This document shows positions 4,986 to 5,214 of a DNA stretch of 5,214 bases, piece after piece (the stretch's first letter is position 1; each line of letters starts with the position of its first letter). Under the pieces are notes generated by a model. The model saw only the letters and a list, made by a program, of their open reading frames with translations. It did not search any database and had not been told where the DNA came from. A program made the translations under genes and the position numbers. This DNA comes from Bacteroidota bacterium. GTDB taxonomy: Bacteria > Bacteroidota > Bacteroidia > M30B66. The stretch spans positions 1 through 5,214 of the forward strand of contig JAGQVC010000151.1 in the NCBI GenBank assembly GCA_020438185.1, written 5' to 3'.

Positions 4986-5214
4986 ATGCGCAAAATTTTA
5001 TTTCTTTTATTGCTCTCGGGAACCTCATTCCCGCTCTTTTCTCAATTTGTTCTCGAAGGTAAAATAAGCGACAGCCGGGGTGATGCTGTTGCTGGTGCAG
5101 TAATTAGCATAGACGGAACCTTTCTGGCTGCAACTTCATCCGCCGAAGGCGAGTATAAAATTGGAGGCCTTAAAACGGCCGATATTTATGTAACGGTAAG
5201 ACTGTTAGGCTATT
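4986..5214 (+). CDS. TonB-dependent outer-membrane receptor, N-terminal fragment (probable thiamin/precursor uptake)
   Basis: The gene runs off the right edge; 76 codons are visible. Residues 1-20 form a signal peptide: MRK, a run of Ile/Leu/Phe, then LFSQ with cleavage probably near residues 19-21. From about 21 the sequence (FVLEGKISD, DAVAGAVISIDGT, SSAEGEYKIGGL, then a VRLLGY strand) is the start of a carboxypeptidase-regulatory-like beta-sandwich. In Bacteroidota this domain sits at the front of TonB-dependent receptors and SusC-like proteins. The plug and barrel are outside the window, so another surface protein with this domain remains possible. The upstream TPP riboswitch matches the known Bacteroidota arrangement of a TPP-controlled outer-membrane receptor, often with a PnuT-type inner-membrane transporter and a thiamin pyrophosphokinase. 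ATG 4986 is preferred because ATG 4978 is in another frame and stops after 29 codons. Confidence 0.75.
   Translation, partial: MRKILFLLLLSGTSFPLFSQFVLEGKISDSRGDAVAGAVISIDGTFLAATSSAEGEYKIGGLKTADIYVTVRLLGY

Noticed and set aside
4978..5067. Alternative ATG and 29-codon frame overlapping the receptor start
   Set aside because: The frame lacks a signal peptide and stops early; ATG 4986 gives a signal peptide followed by the regulatory-like domain. A leader peptide is possible but unsupported.

Overview
The window looks like ordinary chromosome from a member of the Bacteroidota. The evidence is the gene families (a DUF1343/NamZ exolytic hexosaminidase, a single LolC/E-type permease with the Bacteroidota form of N-terminus, and a receptor with a carboxypeptidase-regulatory-like domain fused after its signal peptide). 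There are also no Shine-Dalgarno sequences, start regions are A-rich, and the intergenic octamer and polypyrimidine repeats are of a low-complexity type common in this phylum. I cannot place it below phylum.

Layout. Positions 1-291 hold no convincing gene: two 96-bp tandem repeat copies, each with a hairpin, then a 12-bp-stem hairpin and a pyrimidine-rich tract. A GT-B glycosyltransferase (292-1365, +) is followed tail-to-tail, with a 32-bp overlap, by a LolC/E-type ABC permease (1334-2563, -). The permease is nearly head-to-head with a three-gene + strand cluster: a secreted NamZ-like exo-N-acetylmuramidase (2574-3815), the CsaA chaperone (3815-4153, sharing one base with the previous stop codon) and a MarR-family regulator (4165-4632, 11 bp further on).

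Positions 4633-4985 form a regulatory intergenic region. It starts with three short arrays of a degenerate octamer (consensus AT[C/T]A[A/G]CAC), the first inverted relative to the other two. A candidate promoter and a well-conserved TPP (thiamin pyrophosphate) riboswitch follow. The riboswitch precedes the start of a TonB-dependent outer-membrane receptor (4986 to the window edge, 76 codons visible).

The glycosyltransferase, permease, NamZ and receptor all concern the envelope: sugar transfer, lipoprotein or substrate export, peptidoglycan turnover and outer-membrane uptake. CsaA would act on protein folding or export. The riboswitch suggests the receptor takes up thiamin or a precursor and is shut off when TPP is plentiful. 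I found no defence system, mobile element, CRISPR array, tRNA or rRNA. The most rewarding parts are the riboswitch with its possible alternative pairing, the octamer arrays, and the almost absent gap between the divergent permease and NamZ starts. I see no evidence for a wholly undescribed system.
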